NCBI GenBank assembly: GCA_927433595.1
Contig: CAKMJY010000012.1
Span: 1 to 51,984, forward strand
Reading direction: 5' to 3'
Length of the DNA stretch: 51,984 nucleotides
Source: an uncultured Acholeplasmatales bacterium
Lineage (GTDB): Bacteria > Bacillota_I > Bacilli_A > Acholeplasmatales > UBA5453
Shown here: positions 1 to 7,648 of the stretch, piece by piece
Layout of the letters: each line of letters opens with the position of its first letter
Numbering within the stretch: the stretch's first letter is position 1
Position numbers and translations under genes: made by a program
The notes under the pieces: generated by a model
The model's input: only the letters and a program-made list of their open reading frames with translations
The model's database searches: none
What the model was told of the DNA's origin: nothing

Positions 1-138
1 TTTGATCATTCACTATTTAAATAATCAAATGAGGGTGTAGCTACCTTTTATAGATTCATATTTTAAACTTAGGCTTCCATTGGAGGTCTTTTACTATTTA
101 ATATCATTAATCACTTGACTTATTATAGTAAGTCTCCT
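1..138. other. Intergenic edge, no gene recognised
   Basis: This stretch lies downstream of the leftward MgtE paralogue and runs to the window edge. No open frame of useful length is visible on either strand. A short dyad (GACTTA/TAAGTC) at about 117-134 is not followed by a convincing T-run on the minus strand, so I do not call it a terminator. Nothing else is supported. Confidence 0.4.
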
Positions 139-1107
139 TTAAATTAATAGAATGGTTGCTAATGTAAAATATATCACCAACGATATGACATCGTTTAAAG
201 TGGTCATGAACGGGCCGGATGCGACCGATGGGTCAACATGCAGTTTTCTTAATAATAACGGGACAAATGCCCCAGTAAGTGACCCTACTAATAGGGCTAG
301 CAATAGTGTTAAACCTACGATGATACTAACCATGAGGTGTTGTCCCTCATTAGGTTGAAATATGAATAGAAATCCTAAACTAAAACTAAATCCAATCATA
401 GAAACAAAAAAACTATTAATGCATCCAATTAAAAGCTCTTTTTTTAAAAAAGATGTCACATCATGGTTTGGGTCTTCATTGATGTGTAAGATGGTCTTTG
501 CCAGAGATTGTGTCGAAATATTACCAGCTGCATCCAAGATCATCGGTTGGAATAATACCAATAAAATGACCGTTTGAATCGTGGTTTCAAAAATTGATAG
601 AATGGTTGCTGTAATAAGGGATAAGACCAGTAATATAATTAACCACGGTAATCTTTTCTTACTTCTCGTGAATGGTTTAGAATGCACATCATATTCTGAT
701 AATGACGCCATCTTATGAAAGTCTTCTAGCGTTTCATCTGCCAGTAAATCAAGTGCTTCAGATGCCGTTAGCACGCCAACCATTTGATGTGATTTAGATA
801 CAACGGGTATCATATCTTGGTCATAGTTTTGAACCGTATCAATGGCTTTAGCAATTGAGTCACTGTCATACACGAAATGAAATTTAGAGTTCATGATTTT
901 GTCAATGGTCATTGGTGTTCTTGCAATAATCAGTTCTTTGAGGGTTAAGACACCGATAAGTTTCTTCTTAGTATCCAACACATACAATTCGTCAATCAAT
1001 GTATCATCATTTGAAACATTAACAACTCTTTTCATCGCTTCTTTTACATCCATATTGGCTTCTAGCGTTAAATAATTTTTATCTAGTACATCTTTTAACA
1101 ATTTCAT
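139..1107 (-). CDS. MgtE-family Mg2+ transporter paralogue lacking the N domain
   Basis: This 322-residue membrane protein is a short relative of the MgtE magnesium channel. Residues about 15-135 form a pair of CBS domains, which in MgtE sense cytosolic Mg2+. From about residue 150 to the end come roughly five membrane segments with MgtE signatures: a PMILDAAGNISTQS segment, where full-length family members read like PLILSMVGNAGTQT, and DPSVASGPFMTTLND with the pore Asp kept. The helical MgtE_N domain present in the upstream neighbour is missing. The start ATG overlaps the TGA of the upstream mgtE by 4 bp, so the two are translationally coupled and may work together, possibly as a heterodimer (inference). 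The CBS pair and pore signatures make the family call safe; the exact cation is inferred. Confidence 0.85.
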   Translation of the reverse strand: MKLLKDVLDKNYLTLEANMDVKEAMKRVVNVSNDDTLIDELYVLDTKKKLIGVLTLKELIIARTPMTIDKIMNSKFHFVYDSDSIAKAIDTVQNYDQDMIPVVSKSHQMVGVLTASEALDLLADETLEDFHKMASLSEYDVHSKPFTRSKKRLPWLIILLVLSLITATILSIFETTIQTVILLVLFQPMILDAAGNISTQSLAKTILHINEDPNHDVTSFLKKELLIGCINSFFVSMIGFSFSLGFLFIFQPNEGQHLMVSIIVGLTLLLALLVGSLTGAFVPLLLRKLHVDPSVASGPFMTTLNDVISLVIYFTLATILLI

Positions 1108-2435
1108 AAGAACACCCCAATCAGGATAGATGCTAACCCATAATAAATGATAATGGTTGATATATCAATCATCGTTGTAATGAGTGGACCTGATGCAGCT
1201 GCTGGGTCTAGGCCAACTTTCTTAATCGAGACAGGAATAATACTTGAAAAAAACGTACCTGTTGTAATAGAACACCAAACAGATAAAGCAATAATTAAGC
1301 CAAATAATAGCGGGCTTTGATCTAATGATGGATTAATCAATATAAACAATATAGTTACTAAAAACGAGATTGATCCTAAGATAAAACCTGAGGATACTGC
1401 AGATAAAAGTTCATATAATATATTCTTTTTGATGACATGATTCGGTTCGTCATCGGATAACATGATTAAGCTAAATGTTAAAGTTTGTGTGCCAGCATTA
1501 CCAACCATTGATAAAATCAGTGGTTGTAGTATAACTATAATGGTATAACTTTGCAAGACGTGCTCAAAAGTTAATGCCAGCCTAGCAATAGGCAATGCTA
1601 AAAATAGTAATAGCACTAACCAAGGGAGACGCTTTAATGCACTAGCGAAAGGTTTCTCATCACTTTCATCTCCTAACAACGTCATCTTTTGAAAGTCTTC
1701 AATCATTTCATCTTCATATGTATCGATGGCATCGTCTAGTGTAATCACACCAACTAGTTCATTTTGTTCATTTAAAACAGGGCATAGATTGATGCCACTC
1801 TCTTGAATAAAGTTGACTGAATCTTCAATGTCATCTTTATCGAACACAAACTGACTAGGTTCATATAAATCTTGAATAAAAAGTGGTGATTTCGCTTTGA
1901 TGAGTTTCTTTAATGGGACAATCCCAATAAAGGTATCGTGTTTATCAACGACATAAAGCTTTGAGATGATTTCTAATTCAGGTGCATCTTTAATCAGCAA
2001 TTTCATCACGGATTTGATTTCCATATCTGGTGTAATCTTTAAAAATGAGGTGGTCATAATTGACCCTGTCTCTTGTTCACTGTATTGTGATAAACTGATA
2101 TATTCTGCTTTAAAATCGGCTTCAAGTTCAGGGATTAATAGTGCTTTTTCATCTTCATCTAATTCGTTGATGATATCAATCGCATCATCCGGTTCCATTT
2201 CTTGGAAGATATCTGCTTGTTCGCTTACTTCAAGTTCTGACACCAGTTCTACAGCATCATCTATATCAAGATAGCTTAGTAAATCCGCTTTTTTCTCATC
2301 GGTTAATATATCAAATAATGCATCTTGTTCAACCTCATCTAAAGACAGATAAAGCTCTTTTAAATCATAGGCATGGAGGTCTTCAATTAACAACTTTTTT
2401 TCTTCTAATTGTAATTCTTTATAGTTTTCTAACAT
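1104..2435 (-). CDS. mgtE: Magnesium transporter MgtE
   Basis: Full-length MgtE (443 residues, the usual size). The acidic, helical MgtE_N domain covers about residues 1-130, two CBS domains follow to about 255, and five membrane helices occupy about 275-443. Pore signatures PLILSMVGNAGTQT and DPAAASGPLITTMID are present, including the Asp that binds Mg2+ in the pore of the family. MgtE is a dimeric Mg2+ channel gated by cytosolic Mg2+ bound to the N and CBS domains. The start has a good AGGAGG site 8 nt upstream, and a TATACT -10 box lies at 2458-2463. It is followed without a gap by a second, shorter MgtE-type gene. Confidence 0.93.
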   Translation of the reverse strand: MLENYKELQLEEKKLLIEDLHAYDLKELYLSLDEVEQDALFDILTDEKKADLLSYLDIDDAVELVSELEVSEQADIFQEMEPDDAIDIINELDEDEKALLIPELEADFKAEYISLSQYSEQETGSIMTTSFLKITPDMEIKSVMKLLIKDAPELEIISKLYVVDKHDTFIGIVPLKKLIKAKSPLFIQDLYEPSQFVFDKDDIEDSVNFIQESGINLCPVLNEQNELVGVITLDDAIDTYEDEMIEDFQKMTLLGDESDEKPFASALKRLPWLVLLLFLALPIARLALTFEHVLQSYTIIVILQPLILSMVGNAGTQTLTFSLIMLSDDEPNHVIKKNILYELLSAVSSGFILGSISFLVTILFILINPSLDQSPLLFGLIIALSVWCSITTGTFFSSIIPVSIKKVGLDPAAASGPLITTMIDISTIIIYYGLASILIGVFL

Positions 2436-2457
2436 GGATAAAACCTCCTTCTTTTAT

Positions 2458-2463
2458 AGTATA
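2458..2463 (-). promoter_or_regulatory. Probable -10 box of mgtE
   Basis: TATACT lies about 22 bp before the mgtE start codon, upstream of the AGGAGG ribosome binding site. No good -35 box is visible at the right distance, so the call is tentative. The terminator at 2486-2515 lies just upstream, which argues that mgtE needs its own promoter. Confidence 0.4.
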
Positions 2464-2485
2464 ACGCAAAACCCCATTTTTCTAT

Positions 2486-2515
2486 AAAGAAAAAGCCGTA
2501 AAATTTACGACTTTT
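2486..2515 (-). terminator. Intrinsic terminator of the ABC exporter operon
   Basis: On the minus strand an AAAGTCGTAAA / TTTACGGCTTT hairpin with one G-U pair is followed by a T-run. It overlaps the stop codon of the second exporter subunit and ends the operon that starts near 7400. Confidence 0.75.
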
Positions 2516-4325
2516 AGTTATCTTTTTGTTCATACTGAAGTTGATATAACTTATAGTATAATCCTTTTTGTTTTAATAGATCTTGGTGCTTGCCTGACTC
2601 TTTGATTTCACCTTGTTGCATGACGATGATTTTATCGGCATGTTGGATGGTTGAAAGCCTGTGGGCAACAACTAACATCGTCGATAGCTGCATCATTTTC
2701 TCTAATGAGGTTTGAATGAGCGCTTCTGTTTCAGAATCGATGTTCGCAGTTGCTTCATCTAAGATCATCACAGTCGGTTTATAGGAGAGTGCCCTAGCGA
2801 AACTCAAAAGTTGTCTTTGACCAGTTGAGAAGTTATTCCCACGTTCTCTGACGATATGATCATAGCCATCATCTAGTTTGTTAATGAAGGTATCAACACC
2901 GACATATTGACTAGACTCTATCATCTCTGCTTTCGTGATTGCTTCATTATGCAGGGTAATATTGGATTCAATCGACCCTGAGAATAAGAAGACATCTTGT
3001 GGCATTTGTCCAATGTGCTTTCTTAAGCTATCGCGTTTGATTTTTTTGATATCGATGCCATCAATTAAGATTTGACCTTTTTGGATCTCATAGTTTCTCA
3101 CGATTAAACTCATGATGGTCGTTTTACCAGACCCAGTAGCCCCAACAAAGGCAACGGTATCATTCGGATTGACTTTGAATGAGACATCTTTTAATACCCA
3201 TTCGTTTTCAATGTATGAAAACCAAACGTTTTTAAATTCGATTTCACCTTTAAAATCGGTTAGTTCAATGGCATCTACTGCATCTTCAATTTCTGGTAAG
3301 GTATCCAAGACATCAAAAATCTTTTCACTTGAAGCCAGTGCACTTTGTAAGACATTGAACTGTTCTGCTAATTGTTGAACCGGTTCAAATAAACTTTGTG
3401 CATATTGATACATCATAACCAGCAAGCTCACTTTTAATAGAATAACTTCTGGTGAGGCATTATTTGCTAAAAGCGTGAGGATATCATTACCAATATAGTA
3501 GATGACGATGATGGTTGCTGCCATCGAGAATAGATACATTAAAGGTCTATAGATGGCAAATACCATTAATTCGTTAAAATAAGCATTTCTGAGTTTTTTA
3601 CTTTGATCAATAAAGGCTAACTTTTTCTTTTCTTCTTGATTGAATATTTGTGTTAACTTCATACCGGATAAGTTTTCGGATAAAAACGCATTGATATTTG
3701 ATACCCTGTTTCTAACCATACGGTATGACTTTCGGGATAGTTTTCTGAATAAGAATGTGGATAATATCACCAATGGGAATATCAACGACATAAATAGCGT
3801 TGACTTATAATCAATAACTAACATGATGACATAATAGGTCAACATCATCAAGGTATTCCTTAATAAGGTGACGATTACACTTGAATACATTTCCGATAAC
3901 GTGTTGGTATCGTTGGTTACTCTGGTCACTAACTTGCCAACTGGGATTTGATTCAATTGGTTATTGGATAAAGTATGGATGTGACCAAACACGTCCATTC
4001 TAATGCCATAAACGATTTTTTGACCAGCCCGTTGAAGTAACCAGTTTTGATAATAAATAATGATAGAAACAACACCAATGATCCCTAAGAATAAAATGGA
4101 TAGCCATAAGAATTGATACATCTTATCTGAGATACTACCGGTATCGCCTATGATTCTAATCGATAACCCAATTAAAATCGGACCAAGTGCAGATACGGCA
4201 ACATCGCCCAACATTAATAGAGCGGACAATAAGAAATCTTTTGTAAATGGTTTGGCATACCTAACTAATCTAGCAATGATCGTTCTATCTGCCTTGGTTA
4301 TGGTTTGTTCTTGGAAGTCTTTCAT
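2514..4325 (-). CDS. Heterodimeric ABC exporter subunit, BmrD/YheH type
   Basis: This is a half-transporter of 603 residues: six membrane helices (about 20-330) followed by an ATPase domain. Walker A GATGSGKTT, Q-loop QMPQDVFLFSG, signature STGQRQ, Walker B MILDEATANID with the catalytic Glu, and H-loop VAHRLST are all present. Its partner directly upstream has Asp in place of that Glu, the pattern of heterodimeric exporters such as BmrC/BmrD and LmrC/LmrD, where only one site is fully active. A longer frame exists, but I chose the ATG at 4325 because it has a GGAGGG site 5 nt upstream and overlaps the partner's TGA by 4 bp. Expected substrates are drugs or lipids; the sequence does not tell which. 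Confidence 0.9.
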   Translation of the reverse strand: MKDFQEQTITKADRTIIARLVRYAKPFTKDFLLSALLMLGDVAVSALGPILIGLSIRIIGDTGSISDKMYQFLWLSILFLGIIGVVSIIIYYQNWLLQRAGQKIVYGIRMDVFGHIHTLSNNQLNQIPVGKLVTRVTNDTNTLSEMYSSVIVTLLRNTLMMLTYYVIMLVIDYKSTLFMSLIFPLVILSTFLFRKLSRKSYRMVRNRVSNINAFLSENLSGMKLTQIFNQEEKKKLAFIDQSKKLRNAYFNELMVFAIYRPLMYLFSMAATIIVIYYIGNDILTLLANNASPEVILLKVSLLVMMYQYAQSLFEPVQQLAEQFNVLQSALASSEKIFDVLDTLPEIEDAVDAIELTDFKGEIEFKNVWFSYIENEWVLKDVSFKVNPNDTVAFVGATGSGKTTIMSLIVRNYEIQKGQILIDGIDIKKIKRDSLRKHIGQMPQDVFLFSGSIESNITLHNEAITKAEMIESSQYVGVDTFINKLDDGYDHIVRERGNNFSTGQRQLLSFARALSYKPTVMILDEATANIDSETEALIQTSLEKMMQLSTMLVVAHRLSTIQHADKIIVMQQGEIKESGKHQDLLKQKGLYYKLYQLQYEQKDN

Positions 4326-6070
4326 TTTTCGCCCTCCACCATGGCTTCTAGTGTTTGTTTCTTTACCATGTCTTGATATAATTCGCATCTAGAAAGTAGT
4401 GCTGCATGCGTACCGATATCTAATAATTTACCATCATCAAGTAATATGATCTTATCCATTTTTTTAACGGTTGAGATTCTATGTGCAATGATGATGGTTG
4501 TTTTGTTTTTTCTGATATCGTGTAAGTTTTTAATGATTGCTTCTTCTGTTTTCGTATCCACTGCAGATACAGAATCATCTAGAATCAGTATTGGGGCATC
4601 TTTAGCCAGTGCTCTTGCGATTGAAACCCTTTGTTTTTGACCACCAGATAACGTGACCCCACGTTCACCAATTTCCGTTTGATAGCCTTCTTTAAACCCA
4701 AGAATATTGTCATGTACATCGGATAATGTAGCATAGTAACTCGCTTTATCGATTGACATATTGTCTTCACTAAAACCAATGTTATTTAGAATGGTTTCTG
4801 AGAATAAGAAGTTATCTTGTGGGACATAGGCAATTTGTTTTCTTAAGTGTCTAAACTGAATGGACATAATGTCTTTATCATCCATAAATAGTGTATTTGG
4901 TGTGACATTATATAATCTAAGTAATAAGTCAACGAGCGTACTTTTACCTGAACCAGTTCTACCTAAGATACCCACCATTTCACCAGGTTTGATTTCAAAA
5001 GAAATATCTTTTAACACCAATGTATCTGGATCATCTGGGTAGCTAAAGTTTAAATGATCAAAGGTAATACCACCTTTAATATCAATTGCCTCTGCAGTTG
5101 CCTCATCTTTAATCATGACTTTTTCATCTAAGAAATCACTGATCCGTTTTTTACTGGCTTGCGCTTGGCTTCTAATGGATGCGAATTGTGACAATGCCAT
5201 TACAGGCCAAATCAATAAGGTGAATAAAGTGAAATACTCTGTTAAGTCACCTGCTGTGAAATTGCCCGTTAAGGCAATATAAGCACCATATACAATGATC
5301 GTTAAGATGGTTAAGTTAATGAACACATTGATGATGATATTGACGAAAATCATCGTTTTGACGAAGTCGACATGTTTTTCATAAAAATGATCATTTTTGA
5401 GTTTGAAAAAATAAGCCTCTTTGGCTTCTCTGACGAACGCTCTGATGACAGAAATCCCTGAGAAAGATTCCTGAGTAAAGTCATTCATTTGTTCAAAAGC
5501 TTCTTGTCTATATTTATATTTTAAACGCATGCGTTTTAAAATGAACACCGCTACAACCCCTAGTAATACCATTGGAATGACCGCAATCAATGTCATGGTT
5601 TTGGATAGTTGTGTCATTCTGATGACGACAATGGTCCCAAGCGCTAATGAATCAAAAAACATCAGGATGCCTGGCCCAAATGCCATTCTAATCGCATCTA
5701 AGTCAGCAGTGAAATAGGTCATGATGCCGCCTGTTTTATGTTTAGCGTAATAATCAATCCCTAAGTTTTCTGCTTGAATGAATAAATCTGTTCTAATATC
5801 ATGTTCGATGAATCTTGCCGACCCAAAGACGAATATACGCCATAAGAAACGCCCTAAAACCATGACTAAAACAATCAATGAGAGCCTAATTAGGCCCTCA
5901 TTAAATGCTTGTTTGGTTAGGGTGTTTTGATCAAATCCGTCGATGAGGTTCGCAATGATCCTCGGGATATCTACTTGTATCATATCCACATAGATCAAGG
6001 CAGCTATACCTAAGATGAGTGGGATTGCGTATTTCAAGTAGAATTTGTTTAAGTGTTTTCCGAATATCAT
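4322..6070 (-). CDS. Heterodimeric ABC exporter subunit, BmrC/YheI type (degenerate catalytic site)
   Basis: A 582-residue half-transporter with an N-terminal six-helix membrane domain (about 10-310) and an ATPase domain. Walker A GRTGSGKST, signature LSGGQKQ and H-loop IAHRIST are canonical, but Walker B reads LILDDSVSAVD, so the catalytic Glu is Asp. This substitution is typical of the BmrC/LmrC half of heterodimeric multidrug exporters. It sits first in the pair and overlaps the BmrD-like gene by 4 bp, so the two surely assemble together. Upstream in the same operon are four small genes, two of them of regulator-like families, which suggests that expression of the exporter responds to a membrane or drug stress (inference). 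Confidence 0.9.
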   Translation of the reverse strand: MIFGKHLNKFYLKYAIPLILGIAALIYVDMIQVDIPRIIANLIDGFDQNTLTKQAFNEGLIRLSLIVLVMVLGRFLWRIFVFGSARFIEHDIRTDLFIQAENLGIDYYAKHKTGGIMTYFTADLDAIRMAFGPGILMFFDSLALGTIVVIRMTQLSKTMTLIAVIPMVLLGVVAVFILKRMRLKYKYRQEAFEQMNDFTQESFSGISVIRAFVREAKEAYFFKLKNDHFYEKHVDFVKTMIFVNIIINVFINLTILTIIVYGAYIALTGNFTAGDLTEYFTLFTLLIWPVMALSQFASIRSQAQASKKRISDFLDEKVMIKDEATAEAIDIKGGITFDHLNFSYPDDPDTLVLKDISFEIKPGEMVGILGRTGSGKSTLVDLLLRLYNVTPNTLFMDDKDIMSIQFRHLRKQIAYVPQDNFLFSETILNNIGFSEDNMSIDKASYYATLSDVHDNILGFKEGYQTEIGERGVTLSGGQKQRVSIARALAKDAPILILDDSVSAVDTKTEEAIIKNLHDIRKNKTTIIIAHRISTVKKMDKIILLDDGKLLDIGTHAALLSRCELYQDMVKKQTLEAMVEGEK

Positions 6071-6095
6071 AACGTGCCCTTTACTTTCTTAATTT

Positions 6096-6485
6096 TTATT
6101 CGATGACGATTTTTACGATATCCCCATCTGCTGAACTAATGTCAACGAGTTCACCAATATGACCTTCTTCGATCATTTCGATGATGGCGTCTACATCGAT
6201 GTTATTGAGCACATCATTCTTTTCGCCTAAGTTAATCTTACCAGATTTTAATGCCGTTTTCGCAAACTTCAGTGGAATATTGATATTCACTTTATCGCCA
6301 TCTGCAGATAAGATTCTTACCTTAAATAATAAGTTCTTTGGATCTGTTTTATACTTAGGTACAATCACTTCTACCTTGTTTGAATCATTTGGTTCTTTTT
6401 CTAATGCTCTAAGTAATCTGTCTGCTTCATCCACAGAGATGATACCTTCTTTAAGCATTTCTAATATTTTCATTTTATCGCTCAT
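6096..6485 (-). CDS. YvlB/LiaX-like protein with SHOCT-like N-terminal helix pair
   Basis: This 129-residue soluble protein begins with KMKILEMLKEGIISVDEADRLL, a short helical hairpin typical of the N-termini of YvlB and LiaX-like proteins of Firmicutes, which are linked to the cell-envelope stress response. The rest (about 40-129) is predicted beta-rich with two ADGD motifs (SADGDKVNI and SADGDIVKI) that look like an internal repeat. It has no signal peptide or membrane helix. The start has an AGGAGA site 7 nt upstream. It lies between a DUF2089 gene and the ABC exporter genes, so a regulatory or sensing role for the exporter operon is plausible but unproven. Confidence 0.6.
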   Translation of the reverse strand: MSDKMKILEMLKEGIISVDEADRLLRALEKEPNDSNKVEVIVPKYKTDPKNLLFKVRILSADGDKVNINIPLKFAKTALKSGKINLGEKNDVLNNIDVDAIIEMIEEGHIGELVDISSADGDIVKIVIE

Positions 6486-6494
6486 ATAATTCTC

Positions 6495-6863
6495 CTATTT
6501 AAGTTTCTTTAATAATACTTCAGCGTCCTCGATTGTAAGTTCGCCATTTCTAATCTTTTCAAATATTTCAATGCGCTTATCATCGTCTTTTTCTTTTTCG
6601 ACTTTATAGCCTAATGCCAATGACACATCTTCTAAATTCTTTTTTACAGTCGGATATGAAATGCCAAGTTCTTTTTCGATTTGTTTGATGTTTCCTTGGT
6701 TTTTAATGAACACTTCGATGAAGTATTGTTGTTCCTTGGTTAAATAGTCAAACTTAGATAATTGAAACTGACCTCTAATGGTAATGTCTTTTGCCTTACT
6801 TTGAATTTCAGTGACGACTAAATCTGCACCGACCAATTCAAATGCTTTTGTAATGTCTTTCAT
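6495..6863 (-). CDS. DUF2089-family protein without the zinc-ribbon cysteines
   Basis: A 122-residue protein resembling DUF2089: GQFQLSKFDYLTKEQQYFIEV, then a helix-turn-helix-like GNIKQIEKELGISYPTVKK, then a short C-terminal helical module (IFEKIRNGELTIEDAEVLLKK) related to the start of the neighbouring YvlB-like protein. Family members normally begin with a CPxCG...C..C zinc ribbon. Here the matching part (VGADLVVTEIQSKAKDITI) contains no cysteine at all, so the metal site is lost. DUF2089 proteins are presumed DNA-binding regulators, and this one may regulate its own operon. Its AGGAGG site overlaps the TAG stop of the small gene before it. Confidence 0.75.
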   Translation of the reverse strand: MKDITKAFELVGADLVVTEIQSKAKDITIRGQFQLSKFDYLTKEQQYFIEVFIKNQGNIKQIEKELGISYPTVKKNLEDVSLALGYKVEKEKDDDKRIEIFEKIRNGELTIEDAEVLLKKLK

Positions 6864-6871
6864 GTGTCCTC

Positions 6872-7036
6872 CTAGTGGTTAAACGTGTGTTGTTGGAAGT
6901 ATAGATCTTTATCGATATCTTTAACAACTGGTTTAACTTTAATGTCTTTTTCTTCTTGATAACCTTTAATGCGTTCGATACTTCTTAAGGTTTCTAATAC
7001 GTCATTTACTGCGATGTTTGATGGTTTAATTCTCAT
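6872..7036 (-). CDS. Small protein of 54 residues in the exporter operon
   Basis: An ATG frame of 54 codons plus TAG that begins MRIKPSNIAVNDVLETLRSI and ends near FQQHTFNH. It is basic, soluble and probably helical in its first half. I do not recognise a family. Support for it being real: it fills almost exactly the gap between two genes of the operon; a GGGGGG stretch formed by the end of the upstream gene sits 7 nt before its ATG; the upstream stop codon is 2 nt away; and its TAG is fused to the AGGAGG of the DUF2089 gene, the arrangement of coupled translation. Codon use resembles that of its neighbours. Function is unknown. Confidence 0.65.
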   Translation of the reverse strand: MRIKPSNIAVNDVLETLRSIERIKGYQEEKDIKVKPVVKDIDKDLYFQQHTFNH

Positions 7037-7038
7037 TG

Positions 7039-7392
7039 TTATGCCCCCCATATTTCAAACTGGAAATCTTCTTTAGGTGAGGAAACACCTAATATCAAAT
7101 TATGCTTCCCTAATGTTTTAAGAAGCGGCACCATATCTTTTGTATCAAATGATTGAAAATCTACCGCACCGGTTTGGTTAGGTATCTTTTTAATCCATCT
7201 ACCAAAATATCTAAATATCCAAAATGGAATCTTCGGTGTTAAGAATAAATAGCGCCCTTTCATAATGACAACTCTAAAACCGCTTGCTTTTCTATACCGG
7301 TATGGTCTTAAGTTGTCTACCTTGTATTTAAGGTATTCATGAACGGATAGTTTTCCTTTTTCCACCATTTCTAGTGAATACTTCATACTCAT
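7039..7392 (-). CDS. Unknown protein, first gene of the exporter operon
   Basis: A basic protein of 117 residues that I do not recognise. A central YRYRKASGFRVVIMKGRYLFL section is followed by an aromatic segment (KIPFWIFRYFGRWIKK) that may be an amphipathic, membrane-touching helix rather than a true membrane span. The C-terminal half (FDTKDMVPLLKTLGKHNLI) looks like an alpha/beta fold. A GTG at 7401 is an alternative start, but it falls within the AGGTGATC ribosome binding site of the ATG at 7392 (6 nt spacing), so I prefer the ATG. Being promoter-proximal in the DUF2089/YvlB/ABC operon suggests a link to envelope stress or exporter control (inference). Confidence 0.6.
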   Translation of the reverse strand: MSMKYSLEMVEKGKLSVHEYLKYKVDNLRPYRYRKASGFRVVIMKGRYLFLTPKIPFWIFRYFGRWIKKIPNQTGAVDFQSFDTKDMVPLLKTLGKHNLILGVSSPKEDFQFEIWGA

Positions 7393-7411
7393 ATTGATCA
7401 CCTACACCTAC

Positions 7412-7439
7412 ATTATAGCACCCGAATTTATATTGTCAA
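7412..7439 (-). promoter_or_regulatory. Near-consensus sigma-A promoter of the exporter operon
   Basis: On the minus strand TTGACA (7434-7439), a 16-bp spacer and TATAAT (7412-7417), with an extended -10 TG (TGCTATAAT). The region upstream (7440-7500) is almost pure A/T and could act as an UP element. It fires into the unknown gene at 7392. This is the strongest promoter I see in the window. Confidence 0.85.
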
Positions 7440-7648
7440 CACTTTTTATTAATATTTTTAATTTCAACATTGATTTTATTAATTTTAATATCAATTATAG
7501 GGCTTTAATCTAAAATTGGCATTAATTTATTTGATTATATGATTAATAACAAGACATTTGCATGAAAAGTCATTCGTCAAATTTATAATGAGTCTATCTT
7601 TCCTAAATTATGGGTTGGTGTTATAGTATTCATATGGAGGTTTTTTAT

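Noticed and set aside
117-134. GACTTA/TAAGTC dyad downstream of the MgtE paralogue
   Set aside because: The stem is only 6 bp and is not followed by a T-run on the minus strand, so a terminator call is not supported.
1966-2274. 102-residue plus-strand open frame opposite mgtE
   Set aside because: It is rich in Ser and Ile only because it mirrors the acidic MgtE_N domain; it has no ribosome binding site and no family features.
5518-5540. Palindrome AAACGCATGCGTTT inside the first exporter gene
   Set aside because: It lies within coding sequence for a Lys/Arg-rich loop (KRMRLK) and has no promoter context, so chance codon use explains it.
7562-7589. Promoter for pepT at TATAAT 7584-7589
   Set aside because: The only -35-like box (TTGCAT at 7558-7563) is 20 bp away, too far; the -10 may be real but I could not support a complete promoter.
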